Assembly: GCA_964521715.1 (NCBI GenBank) | Contig: CAZFSS010000002.1 | Span: 182,223-246,222 of the forward strand | Length of the DNA stretch: 64,000 bases | Reading direction: 5' to 3' | Source: DAOVRD01 sp964521715 | Lineage (GTDB): Bacteria; Planctomycetota; Brocadiia; SM23-32 | In this document: positions 41,406 through 49,302 of the stretch, one piece after another | How the letters are laid out: each line of letters starts with the position of its first letter | How positions within the stretch are numbered: position 1 is the stretch's first letter | Notes under the pieces: model-generated | Seen by the model: only the letters and a program-made list of their open reading frames with translations | Told to the model about the DNA's origin: nothing | Database searches by the model: none | Made by a program: the position numbers and the translations under genes

Positions 41406-42371
41406 TCACGCAGACGCCAGGTCGTCGCGCACGTCGGCCAGTATGCGGTCGAGGTCGTGCCTCGGCTTGAACCCGATCGCAGTGGCCAGCTTCGTGACGT
41501 CGGGCACGCGGTATCGCACGTCCTCGAATCCCTGCCCGTAGGCCCGGGCGTACGGGACGTGGACGATCTCGGCGTCCGGGTTGACCAGCTCCCGGACCTT
41601 CTCGGCCAGCTCGTTCATCGTGACGGGCCGGTCGCTGCCCACGTTGAAGACCTGCCCGACGGCCTGCTCGGACTGCGCCAGCGCGCAGAGGGCGCTCACG
41701 GCGTCCTCCACGTGAAGGAAGCACCGGACCTGCCGGCCGTCGTCATAGACGGTGATCGGGCCGCCGTCGAGGGCCTGCTGGACGAACCGCGGCACGACCA
41801 TGCCGTAGTGCCCCACCTGGCGCGGGCCGACGATGTTGAAGAACCGCACGATGACGACCGGCAGCCCGCGCGCCCTCCAATAGGCGAGCCCCAGGAACTC
41901 GTCGATGGCCTTCGAGCAGCCGTAGCACCAGCGCGACCGCGTCGTGGGGCCGAACACGAGGTCCTCCTCCTCGGTCCAGGGCCTTTCCTCCCCCTTGCCG
42001 TAGACCTCGCTGCTCGAGGCCAGGACGACCTTTCTGCCCTTCCTGGCGCAATGCTTCAGGACCAATTCCGTGCCGTGTATGTTCGTCTCGATGGTCCTGA
42101 CCGGCTCCTCGACGATCAGCTTGACGCCGACGGCGGCCGCCAGGTGGAAGACCACGTCGGCCCGGTCGGTCAGCTCCATCAGCAGCGGCTCGTCGTCCAG
42201 CTCGTCCAGGTGGACGTGCAGGTTGGCCGAGTTACGGATGGGATCCAGGTTGGAGATCCGGCCCGTGGACAGGTTGTCCAGCACGTGGACCTCGAGGCCG
42301 TCGGCGATGAGCCGCCCGGCCAGGTGGGACCCGATGAAGCCCGCCCCGCCCGTGATCAGCACGCTTTCCAT
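41406..42371 (-). CDS. NAD-dependent epimerase/dehydratase (SDR, extended)
   Basis: 321 aa. GGAGFIGSHL at the N terminus, ASSSEVYGKG and WCYGCSKAIDEF with the Tyr-x3-Lys pair, and NIVGPRQVGHYGMVVPRF are diagnostic of nucleotide-sugar epimerases/dehydratases; the late FNVGSDRPVTMNELAEKVRE fits too. Probable substrate is UDP- or GDP-sugar (UDP-glucuronate decarboxylase or 4-epimerase type). Start at ATG 42371. Confidence 0.85.
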   Translation of the reverse strand: MESVLITGGAGFIGSHLAGRLIADGLEVHVLDNLSTGRISNLDPIRNSANLHVHLDELDDEPLLMELTDRADVVFHLAAAVGVKLIVEEPVRTIETNIHGTELVLKHCARKGRKVVLASSSEVYGKGEERPWTEEEDLVFGPTTRSRWCYGCSKAIDEFLGLAYWRARGLPVVIVRFFNIVGPRQVGHYGMVVPRFVQQALDGGPITVYDDGRQVRCFLHVEDAVSALCALAQSEQAVGQVFNVGSDRPVTMNELAEKVRELVNPDAEIVHVPYARAYGQGFEDVRYRVPDVTKLATAIGFKPRHDLDRILADVRDDLASA

Positions 42372-42441
42372 CCGCCTGGCCTTTCGCGCGGTGGAGCCGC
42401 CCGGAGACCGGCGCCGGGGAGGATGCGGCCGCCGCGCTCCG

Positions 42442-44469
42442 TCAGAGCTCCTCGAGGATGCGGACGTCATACTCCCAGAGGGAGATGCGTTCGCTCACGT
42501 GGGCGCCCGTCAGCATGTCCCGGTAGTTGCCATCGGGCAGCTCGACGGCGCAGACGTCGTCGTTGTGATTGAGCAGGAACAGGAAGCTGCGGTCGACCTG
42601 CGAGCGCCGCCGCACCTCGACGCCTTCCGGCGCTTCCACCGTGGGGAGGATGCCACAGTCGGCGCAGATCGTCCGGTAGAAGTGCACCAGGAACTCGACC
42701 TCCGGGTCGGTGCCGATGTAGTAGGCGCGGCCCTGGCCGAAGACGTTCTCCGTCACCGCCGGCCAGCCGGCGTAGAACTCCTCGCCGTACGTCGCCAGAA
42801 CCGTGCCGTTCTCCACGTGCATCAGATCGCACAGGCGGTCGCAGCGGTACTCGCCCCGGCACGGGCCGAAGGACTGCTTCATGATCACGCGGTTCTGCTG
42901 GTCCTCGAAGAGCGCGTCTATCTCCTCGACCCAGACGCCGGTCAGGTGCCGCAGAGGGCCGGGGTAGCCGCCCGTGTAGGCCAGGTCCGTCTCGTCGACC
43001 CAGCCGCTCAGGAACGTGGTGACGAACCGCCCGCCCGAGTCGACGAACTTCGCCACGCGCTCGGCCCAGCTCTCCCTCACCATGTAGAGCATCGGGGCGA
43101 TGACGACGTCATAGTCCCACGGATCGACGTCCATTCCGACCACGGCAACGGGGATGTTGCGCTGCCACAGGGCGCGGTAGTGCTTGAAGACGGTCTCGGT
43201 GTACCTCTTGTCCTGGATCGGGCCCGAGGTGTTGCGCAGGGCCCACCAGTTCTCCCAGTCGAAGACGAGGGCGATGCGCGACTCGACGCCCGCGCCCAGG
43301 ATGTGGTCTCCCAGACGGTTCAGCTCCGCGCCCAGGGCGGAGACCTCGCGGAAGACGCGCGTGTTCTCGTGGCCGACGTGCTCGACGACGGCGCCGTGGA
43401 GCTTCTCGCATCCGCCGCGGCCGCGCCGCCACTGGAAGTACATCACCGAATCCGCCCCGTGCGCCACGGCCATGTAGCTCCAGAGGCGCATCTGCCCGGG
43501 GCGCTTGAGCGCGTTGACGGCCTGCCAGTTCTGGCTGCTGGGAGTCTGCTCCATCAGCAGGAAGGGGCGCCCCGGCTTCAGGTCCCGCATCAGGTCGTGG
43601 CTGAAGGCCGTCCAGGCGACGTCCCCCCGCACGCTCGGGTAGCAGTCCCACGAGACCACGTCCACGTGCGGCGCCCACTTGTGGTAGTCGGTCGTGTAGC
43701 ACGTGGACATCATGTTCGTCGTGATGGGCACGTCCGGCGTCACTTCCCTGAGCACCGCGGCCTCGTTCAGGAAGCAACCGAGCAGCGACTCGTTGGCGAA
43801 CCGCGCGAAGTCCACCTTGAGCGCAGGAATGGCCTGCTCGCCGTGGTCGTACGGCGGCTCCACCTGCGCCCAGTCCGTATAGGTGTGGCTCCAGAACGGC
43901 GTCCACCAGCGCGCGTTCAGCTCGCCGAGCGCGCCGTACTTCTGCTGGAGCCAGCTGCGGAACGCGCTCGCGCACTTCTCGCAGTAGCACCAGCCGGAGT
44001 ACTCGTTCGAGACGTGCCAGAGCACCAGCGCGGGATGGTCCCTGTATCGCTCGGCCAGTTGGCGGGCCATCCTGGCGCAGGCGTCGCGATAGACCGTCGA
44101 GTTGGGACAGAAGTTGACGCGGTTGCCGTGCCGGTGACGCAGTCCGGAAGCGTCCGTGCGCAGCACGTCGGGATGCTGATGGGAGAGCCAGGCCGGCTGG
44201 GCGGCGGACGGAGTGGCCAGGACGGCGTAGATGCCATTCTCGGCCAACTTGTCCATGATGGCGTCCAGCCAGCCGAACTCGAACCGGTCCGGGGCCGGCT
44301 GGAGCGCCGCCCAACTGAACACGCCGACGGTGGCGACGTTCACGTTGGCCGCCTTCATCAGGCGCATGTCGTCGTCCCACACTTCGGGCGGCCACTGATC
44401 GGGGTTGTAGTCGCCCCCGTGGAAGAAGCGGGGCAGCCTCTCGCTCACAACGGGGAACTTCCTTTCCAT
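42442..44469 (-). CDS. Beta-galactosidase, GH42
   Basis: 675 aa, ATG 44469 with GGAGGG eight bases before. N-terminal barrel: FFHGGDYNPDQWPPEVWDDD then MKAANVNVATVGVFSWAALQ, VLWHVSNEYSGWCYCEKC (acid/base Glu) and PFLLMEQTPSSQNW (nucleophile Glu). Next come the trimerisation domain (LVFDWENWWALRN; VVIAPMLYMV) and a C-terminal Greek-key domain. Cys residues near YCEKC match the GH42 zinc site. A cytoplasmic enzyme hydrolysing beta-galactosides taken up after GH2-type cleavage. It has its own promoter. Confidence 0.93.
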   Translation of the reverse strand: MERKFPVVSERLPRFFHGGDYNPDQWPPEVWDDDMRLMKAANVNVATVGVFSWAALQPAPDRFEFGWLDAIMDKLAENGIYAVLATPSAAQPAWLSHQHPDVLRTDASGLRHRHGNRVNFCPNSTVYRDACARMARQLAERYRDHPALVLWHVSNEYSGWCYCEKCASAFRSWLQQKYGALGELNARWWTPFWSHTYTDWAQVEPPYDHGEQAIPALKVDFARFANESLLGCFLNEAAVLREVTPDVPITTNMMSTCYTTDYHKWAPHVDVVSWDCYPSVRGDVAWTAFSHDLMRDLKPGRPFLLMEQTPSSQNWQAVNALKRPGQMRLWSYMAVAHGADSVMYFQWRRGRGGCEKLHGAVVEHVGHENTRVFREVSALGAELNRLGDHILGAGVESRIALVFDWENWWALRNTSGPIQDKRYTETVFKHYRALWQRNIPVAVVGMDVDPWDYDVVIAPMLYMVRESWAERVAKFVDSGGRFVTTFLSGWVDETDLAYTGGYPGPLRHLTGVWVEEIDALFEDQQNRVIMKQSFGPCRGEYRCDRLCDLMHVENGTVLATYGEEFYAGWPAVTENVFGQGRAYYIGTDPEVEFLVHFYRTICADCGILPTVEAPEGVEVRRRSQVDRSFLFLLNHNDDVCAVELPDGNYRDMLTGAHVSERISLWEYDVRILEEL

Positions 44470-44508
44470 AGCCCTCCTCCAATGCCGCAACGGAAGTCCG
44501 TGGCAGAG

Positions 44509-44536
44509 AGTATAACGCAAAGACGCACCTTCTCAA
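44509..44536 (-). promoter_or_regulatory. Promoter of the GH42 gene
   Basis: Minus strand TTGAGA (44531-44536), 16-base spacer and TATACT (44509-44514), about 40 bases before the ATG. Confidence 0.65.
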
Positions 44537-44599
44537 GAGAAACTCCCCCGGGATGGCGACGGGCTCCGGCCGCCCGCCGAGGCCCCGCGGCCCTCTCAC

Positions 44600-44628
44600 T
44601 TGACAGCCCCGGGGGGTTGTGAAAGAAT
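44600..44628 (+). promoter_or_regulatory. Promoter of the por operon
   Basis: TTGACA (44600-44605), 17-base spacer and AAGAAT (44623-44628), giving a short leader before porC at 44703. Confidence 0.45.
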
Positions 44629-44702
44629 GACGTTTTCCCGACCCGCGCAGGCTGCATTTCGGTGAATCGAACGTCCCGTCAAGCCCTTCGGGGGAGCTGC
44701 AG

Positions 44703-45284
44703 ATGAGCCAGGAAGTTCTGGAGATACGCTGGCACGGCCGGGGCGGCCAGGGCGCAAAGACGGCCGCCGCCATGGTCGCCGAAGTGGCCGTCGAGGCCGG
44801 CAAATACGCCCAGGCGGCGCCCGAGTACGGCGCCGAACGCGAGGGCGCGCCCATCAGGGCCTACACCCGCATCGGCGACACCCTCATCAGGGTCCACGAC
44901 GCGATCTACTACCCGGACATCGTCGTCGTGCTGGACGACACGTTGCTGGAGACCCAGGACGTGGACAGCGGCCTGAGCGAAGACGGCATCCTGCTCGTCA
45001 ACACGTCCGGCCCCCCCTCCCAGGTGCGCAAGGCGCTCGGCCTGAAAGGGCGCAAGATCTACACGATCGACGCCACCAAGATAGCCCTGGAGGAGATCGG
45101 CCGCCCCATCCCGAACACGGTCATGATCGGGGCCCTTCTGGCGGTGACCGGCGTGGTCGACGTGCATGAGATCGAGAAGAGCATCAACAAGAAGCTGGGC
45201 GGCAAGCTCAGCGAGGGGATGCTCAAGGGCAACATCCGCGCCGTCGAAAGGGCCTCCCAAGAGGTCAAGAGCGAAGATGGCTGA
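44703..45284 (+). CDS. porC: Pyruvate:ferredoxin oxidoreductase, gamma subunit
   Basis: 193 aa. EIRWHGRGGQGAKTAAAMVA and EYGAEREGAPIRAYTRIGDT and then PDIVVVLDDTLLETQDV are hallmarks of 2-oxoacid oxidoreductase gamma subunits. Overlaps porD by 8 bases. First gene of the four-gene operon; substrate judged pyruvate mainly from the alpha-subunit pattern, so related 2-oxoacids remain possible. Confidence 0.85.
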   Translation: MSQEVLEIRWHGRGGQGAKTAAAMVAEVAVEAGKYAQAAPEYGAEREGAPIRAYTRIGDTLIRVHDAIYYPDIVVVLDDTLLETQDVDSGLSEDGILLVNTSGPPSQVRKALGLKGRKIYTIDATKIALEEIGRPIPNTVMIGALLAVTGVVDVHEIEKSINKKLGGKLSEGMLKGNIRAVERASQEVKSEDG

Positions 45285-45582
45285 GCTACTGAAGAAGGAC
45301 GAGATGAAGCCGGGCACCATCGCCCAGGCCGGCACGATGGCCAAGCTCTACACCGGCTCGTGGCGCACCTACTGCCCGGTGACCGACTTCGACAAGTGCA
45401 CCCACTGCATGATCTGCTGGATCGTCTGCCCGGACAGCGCGATCGAGGTCAAGGACGGCAACAAGCTCGGCACGAACCTGCAGTACTGCAAAGGCTGCGG
45501 CATCTGCGCCGTCGAGTGCCCGCCGAACGCGATCGAGATGAAGCTCGAAAGCGGGATGTCCGAGGACGAAAAGAAAGGGTAA
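45277..45582 (+). CDS. porD: Pyruvate:ferredoxin oxidoreductase, delta (ferredoxin-like) subunit
   Basis: 101 aa. Two 4Fe-4S signatures: CTHCMICWIVCPD and CKGCGICAVECPPNAIEMKL. Carries electrons from porB's TPP site to ferredoxin. The ATG overlaps the porC end, and porA starts 7 bases after the stop. Confidence 0.92.
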   Translation: MAELLKKDEMKPGTIAQAGTMAKLYTGSWRTYCPVTDFDKCTHCMICWIVCPDSAIEVKDGNKLGTNLQYCKGCGICAVECPPNAIEMKLESGMSEDEKKG

Positions 45583-45588
45583 TGAGCC

Positions 45589-46764
45589 ATGGCGGAACGA
45601 ATGGCATTGACCGGGAACGACTCGGCCGCCTACGCGCTGAAGCAGATCAACCCCGACGTCGTCGCCGCCTATCCCATCACGCCGCAGACGGAGCTGATGC
45701 ATAAGTTCGCGGCCTACGTGGCGGACGGCGAGGTCGTGACCGAGTTCGTCCCCGTCGAGAGCGAGCACAGCGCCATGAGCGCCGTCGTCGGCGCCTCCCT
45801 GGCCGGCGCCAGGGCATGCACCGCCACCAGCGCCAACGGCCTGGCCCTGATGTGGGAGATCCTCTACATCGCCGCCAGCTGCCGGTGCCCCATCGTGATG
45901 CCCGTGGTCAACCGCGCCCTCAGCGGCCCCATCAACATCCACTGCGACCACAGCGACACCATGGGCGCGCGCGACACGAGCTGGATCCAGATCTACTCCG
46001 AGAACTGCCAGGAGGCCTACGACAACACCATCCAGGCCGTGCGCATCGCCGAGCACCCCAACGTGATGCTGCCCGTCATGGTCTGCCTGGACGGCTTCAT
46101 CCTGAGCCACACGCTCGAGGCCCTGGAGGCCAACGACGACCAGACCGTGCGCGACTTCATCGGCGAGTTCAGCCGGACCGACAGCCTGCTCAACGTCCAG
46201 GAGCCCCAGACCTTCGGCGTCTTCGCCCTCCAGAACTACTACTTCGAGTTCAAGAAGCAACAGGCCGACGCCATGGAGAAGGCGCCCGCCGCCATCGAAC
46301 AGATCGGCCGGGAATACGGCGAGCTGACCGGCCGGACCTACGGCCTCATCGACCCGTACCGCTGCGAGGACGCGGACGTGATCCTCGTGGGCCTCGGCTC
46401 GACCATGGGCACCGCCAAGCAGGCCGCCGACGACCTGCGGGACCAGGAAGGCCTCAAGTGCGGCGTGCTGAAGATCCGCTGCTTCCGCCCCTTCCCCGGC
46501 GAGCAGATCCGGCAGGCACTCCAGGGCGCAGCCGTGACCGGCGTCATGGACCGCGCCATCTCCTTCGGCCTCGGCGGCCCGCTGTTCCACGAGGTACGCT
46601 CCGCCCGCTACGGCGACGACGCGCCCATGATGAACTTCATCTACGGATTGGGCGGACGAGACCTGAGCCTGGACGACGCCAAGGACGCGTTCCGCGCCCT
46701 GGCCAAGGCCGCAAAAACCGGCAGGCCTGAACCCGTGGTGCGCTACATCGGCCTGCGCGAGTAG
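45589..46764 (+). CDS. porA: Pyruvate:ferredoxin oxidoreductase, alpha subunit
   Basis: 391 aa. AAYPITPQTELMHKFAAYVA, FVPVESEHSAMSAVVGASLA, ARACTATSANGLALMWEILY and NRALSGPINIHCDHSDTMGA mark the pyruvate-type alpha subunit; ILVGLGSTMGTAKQAAD starts its domain II. Reduces ferredoxin during pyruvate oxidation to acetyl-CoA, or runs in reverse in CO2-fixing organisms. Confidence 0.92.
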   Translation: MAERMALTGNDSAAYALKQINPDVVAAYPITPQTELMHKFAAYVADGEVVTEFVPVESEHSAMSAVVGASLAGARACTATSANGLALMWEILYIAASCRCPIVMPVVNRALSGPINIHCDHSDTMGARDTSWIQIYSENCQEAYDNTIQAVRIAEHPNVMLPVMVCLDGFILSHTLEALEANDDQTVRDFIGEFSRTDSLLNVQEPQTFGVFALQNYYFEFKKQQADAMEKAPAAIEQIGREYGELTGRTYGLIDPYRCEDADVILVGLGSTMGTAKQAADDLRDQEGLKCGVLKIRCFRPFPGEQIRQALQGAAVTGVMDRAISFGLGGPLFHEVRSARYGDDAPMMNFIYGLGGRDLSLDDAKDAFRALAKAAKTGRPEPVVRYIGLRE

Positions 46765-46807
46765 CGCCCGGCCCGACTCGAGCGAATCCCATCAGACGAG
46801 GGAAACG

Positions 46808-47761
46808 ATGGCAACAACGAACCTCAAGAAGCTCAGCGACATGCCCGACCTGCTCAGCGGCGGACACGCGGCGTGTCCCGGCTGCGCCGGACCGGTGGCC
46901 ATCCGGCAGATCCTGCTGGCCGCCCAGCAGGACGACACCTACGTCGTCGCCAGCATCGCCACCGGATGCATGGAAGTGAGCACCACCATCTATCCGAACT
47001 CCGCCTGGCGCATCCCCCTGATCCACAACGCCTTCGAGAACTCCGCCGCAACCATAAGCGGCGTCGAAGCCGCCTACCGCTCCCTCAAAAAACAGGGCAA
47101 GCTGGACAAGAAGATCGCCTTCATCGCGTTCGGCGGCGACGGCGGCACCTACGACATCGGCCTCCAGTCCCTGTCCGGCGCGCTGGAGCGCGGGCACAAC
47201 TTCACCTACGTCTGCTACGACAACGAAGCCTACATGAACACCGGCATCCAGCGCTCGGGGGCGACGCCCAAGGGCGCCTTCACCACGACGGCGCCGGCCG
47301 GAACCGTCGAGCCGGGCAAGCGCCAGAGCAAGAAGGACCTGACCGCCATCGTGGCCGCGCACGACATCCCCTACGTGGCGCAGGCCTCTCCGCACCGCGC
47401 GCGCGACCTCATGGCCAAGGTGCAGAAAGCCGTCGCCATTGAGGGGCCCTGCTTCATCAACGTGCTGAGCCCGTGCCCGCGCGGATGGCGGTACGACCCG
47501 GACCAGACGATGCAGATCGCCAAGCTGGCCGTCGACACCTGCGTCTGGCCGCTCTACGAGATCGAGGACGGCAAGCTGTCCATCAGCTACAAGCCGCGCG
47601 AGAAGAAGCCGGCGCGCGAATGGCTCAAGAGCCAGGGACGCTTCCGGCACCTGTTCTCGCCCAAGAACGAGTACCTCATCGAAGAGATCGAGCAAGAGAT
47701 AGATCGCAAGTGGGAGAAGCTGCTGGCGCTGGAAGCCATGGGCGCAGGGGAATCCAAGTAG
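46808..47761 (+). CDS. porB: Pyruvate:ferredoxin oxidoreductase, beta (TPP) subunit
   Basis: 317 aa. GGHAACPGCAGPVAIRQILL with the Cys pair for the proximal cluster, and FGGDGGTYDIGLQSLSGALE with YDNEAYMNTGIQRSGATPKG, the TPP-binding signature with GDG...N. A further Cys lies in ATGCMEVSTT and another in INVLSPCPRGW. The last gene of the operon, 43 bases after porA. Confidence 0.93.
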   Translation: MATTNLKKLSDMPDLLSGGHAACPGCAGPVAIRQILLAAQQDDTYVVASIATGCMEVSTTIYPNSAWRIPLIHNAFENSAATISGVEAAYRSLKKQGKLDKKIAFIAFGGDGGTYDIGLQSLSGALERGHNFTYVCYDNEAYMNTGIQRSGATPKGAFTTTAPAGTVEPGKRQSKKDLTAIVAAHDIPYVAQASPHRARDLMAKVQKAVAIEGPCFINVLSPCPRGWRYDPDQTMQIAKLAVDTCVWPLYEIEDGKLSISYKPREKKPAREWLKSQGRFRHLFSPKNEYLIEEIEQEIDRKWEKLLALEAMGAGESK

Positions 47762-47845
47762 CCATCCCCGAAACTCCCGGGCCCGTGGCCGCCCGTTCCC
47801 TGTCGCAACCTGTCGGGCTCGCCGGACGATCCTGCACGAAGTCCC

Positions 47846-47874
47846 TTGCCGGACCGCCGGTTGTGCGCTAGCAT
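47846..47874 (+). promoter_or_regulatory. Probable promoter of glyA
   Basis: TTGCCG (47846-47851), 17-base spacer, TAGCAT (47869-47874). It predicts a transcript start near 47881. Confidence 0.4.
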
Positions 47875-47880
47875 AGGCTC

Positions 47881-47964
47881 TTCGTTCCGTGCACTCCGTC
47901 GGGACGGAGGGGACCGGCGGCATGCGCCGCGCCACCCCGTAAGGCAGGAGCCGCGAAGCGGACC
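47881..47964 (+). promoter_or_regulatory. Structured leader of glyA
   Basis: The leader has a hairpin CTCCGTCGGGACGGAG, a second GC-rich stem around GGCGGCATGCGCCGC enclosed by GGGG and CCCC, and a final CCGCGAAGCGG hairpin four bases from the ATG. I could not match the known glycine, THF, ZTP or SAM riboswitch consensus. The density of nested pairing over 84 bases suggests a regulatory element or an attenuation-like structure. Confidence 0.35.
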
Positions 47965-49221
47965 ATGTGTCAGTCAGAGGAACGGCACGCCAGACTTCGA
48001 TCCGTGGATCCTGAGATAGCCGAGGCCATCCAGGCAGAGGAGAAGCGGCAGCGGGAGCACCTGGAGCTCATCGCCTCGGAGAACCACTGCAGCCGGGCCA
48101 TCCTGGAAGTGACCGGGTCCGTCCTGACGGACAAGTACGCCGAGGGCTACCCCGGGGACCGATGGTACGGCGGCTGCGAATGCGTTGACGCAGTCGAGAC
48201 GCTCGCCATCCAGCGGGCCAAGGAGCTGTTCGGCGCCGAACACGCCAACGTGCAGCCGCACGCCGGCTCCCAGGCGAACATGGCCGTCTACATGGCCATG
48301 CTCAGCCCCCGGGCCACCATCCTGGGCATGTCCCTGTCCCACGGCGGCCACCTGACGCACGGCCACAGCCGCAACTTCAGCGGCCAGCTCTACGAAGTCG
48401 TCAGCTACGGCGTCGAGGCCACCACCGGCCTGATCGACTACGACGAGGTGCGCAAGCTGGCCCGCCAGCACAATCCGAACCTAATCATCGCCGGCGCCAG
48501 CGCCTACAGCCGCATCATCGACTTCGGGGCCTTCCGCGACATCGCCGACGAGGTCGGGGCCCACCTGATGGTCGACATCGCCCACATCGCCGGGCTCGTG
48601 GCGGCCGGCGTGCACCCGAGCCCCGTCCCCTGCGCCGACTTCGTCACCTCGACCACGCACAAGACGCTGCGCGGCCCGCGCGGCGCCTTCATCCTCTGCC
48701 GGAAGGAATACGCCGACCTGATCGACAGCGCCGTCATGCCCGGCATCCAGGGCGGGCCGATGATGCACGTCATCGCGGCCAAGGCCGTCGCCTTCAAGCT
48801 GGCCATGGCGCCCGAGTTCCGCCGCTACCAGGAGCAGATCGTCGCCAACGCACGCGCCATGGCAGACGAGTTCATGGGCCTGGGCATGCCCGTCGTCAGC
48901 GGCGGAACGGACACCCACATGTTCCTCATCGATCTGACCAACACGGGCATCACGGGCAAGCGGGGCCTGGAACTGCTGGCCCTCGGCAACATCACGGTCA
49001 ACAAGAACGCCATCCCCAACGACCCGCGCAAGCCGGCGGAGGCGAGCGGCATCCGCATCGGCACGCCGGCCATCACCACGCGCGGCGTGGGCGAGGACGA
49101 GTCGCGCGCCATCGCCCGATGGATCGTCGAGATCCTTCAGGCGGATGATCCCGCGGCGGCCGCCGACTCGGTCAAGCCGCAGGTCCTCGACCTCTGCGCC
49201 CGGTTCCCCATCCCCGACTGA
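47965..49221 (+). CDS. glyA: Serine hydroxymethyltransferase
   Basis: 418 aa. HLELIASENHCSRAILEVTG, TDKYAEGYPGDRWYGGCECV, VQPHAGSQANMAVYMAMLSP and the PLP lysine in VTSTTHKTLRGPRGAFILCR (STTHK) match SHMT throughout. Transfers the serine hydroxymethyl group to tetrahydrofolate, giving glycine and methylene-THF. The position after porB, with a separate promoter and leader, suggests independent regulation. Confidence 0.95.
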   Translation: MCQSEERHARLRSVDPEIAEAIQAEEKRQREHLELIASENHCSRAILEVTGSVLTDKYAEGYPGDRWYGGCECVDAVETLAIQRAKELFGAEHANVQPHAGSQANMAVYMAMLSPRATILGMSLSHGGHLTHGHSRNFSGQLYEVVSYGVEATTGLIDYDEVRKLARQHNPNLIIAGASAYSRIIDFGAFRDIADEVGAHLMVDIAHIAGLVAAGVHPSPVPCADFVTSTTHKTLRGPRGAFILCRKEYADLIDSAVMPGIQGGPMMHVIAAKAVAFKLAMAPEFRRYQEQIVANARAMADEFMGLGMPVVSGGTDTHMFLIDLTNTGITGKRGLELLALGNITVNKNAIPNDPRKPAEASGIRIGTPAITTRGVGEDESRAIARWIVEILQADDPAAAADSVKPQVLDLCARFPIPD

Positions 49222-49264
49222 CCGGCCCCCTTCCACTCTTACTCCTGCTCGCCTGGCCTTCGAA

Positions 49265-49282
49265 GCCCGCCGTACGGCGGGC
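49265..49282. repeat. CGCCGTACGGCG palindrome, copy 6, with flanking repeat
   Basis: GCCCGCCGTACGGCGGGC within GGCCTTCGAA...GGAGTAGGCTGCC, a larger repeat also seen at 21441-21475 and 35790-35815. Confidence 0.75.
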
Positions 49283-49302
49283 GGAGTAGGCTGCCCCTAC
49301 TC

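Noticed and set aside
47881..47964. Known riboswitch (glycine, ZTP, THF or SAM type) before glyA
   Set aside because: No consensus core of these classes could be fitted; only an unclassified structured leader is supported.
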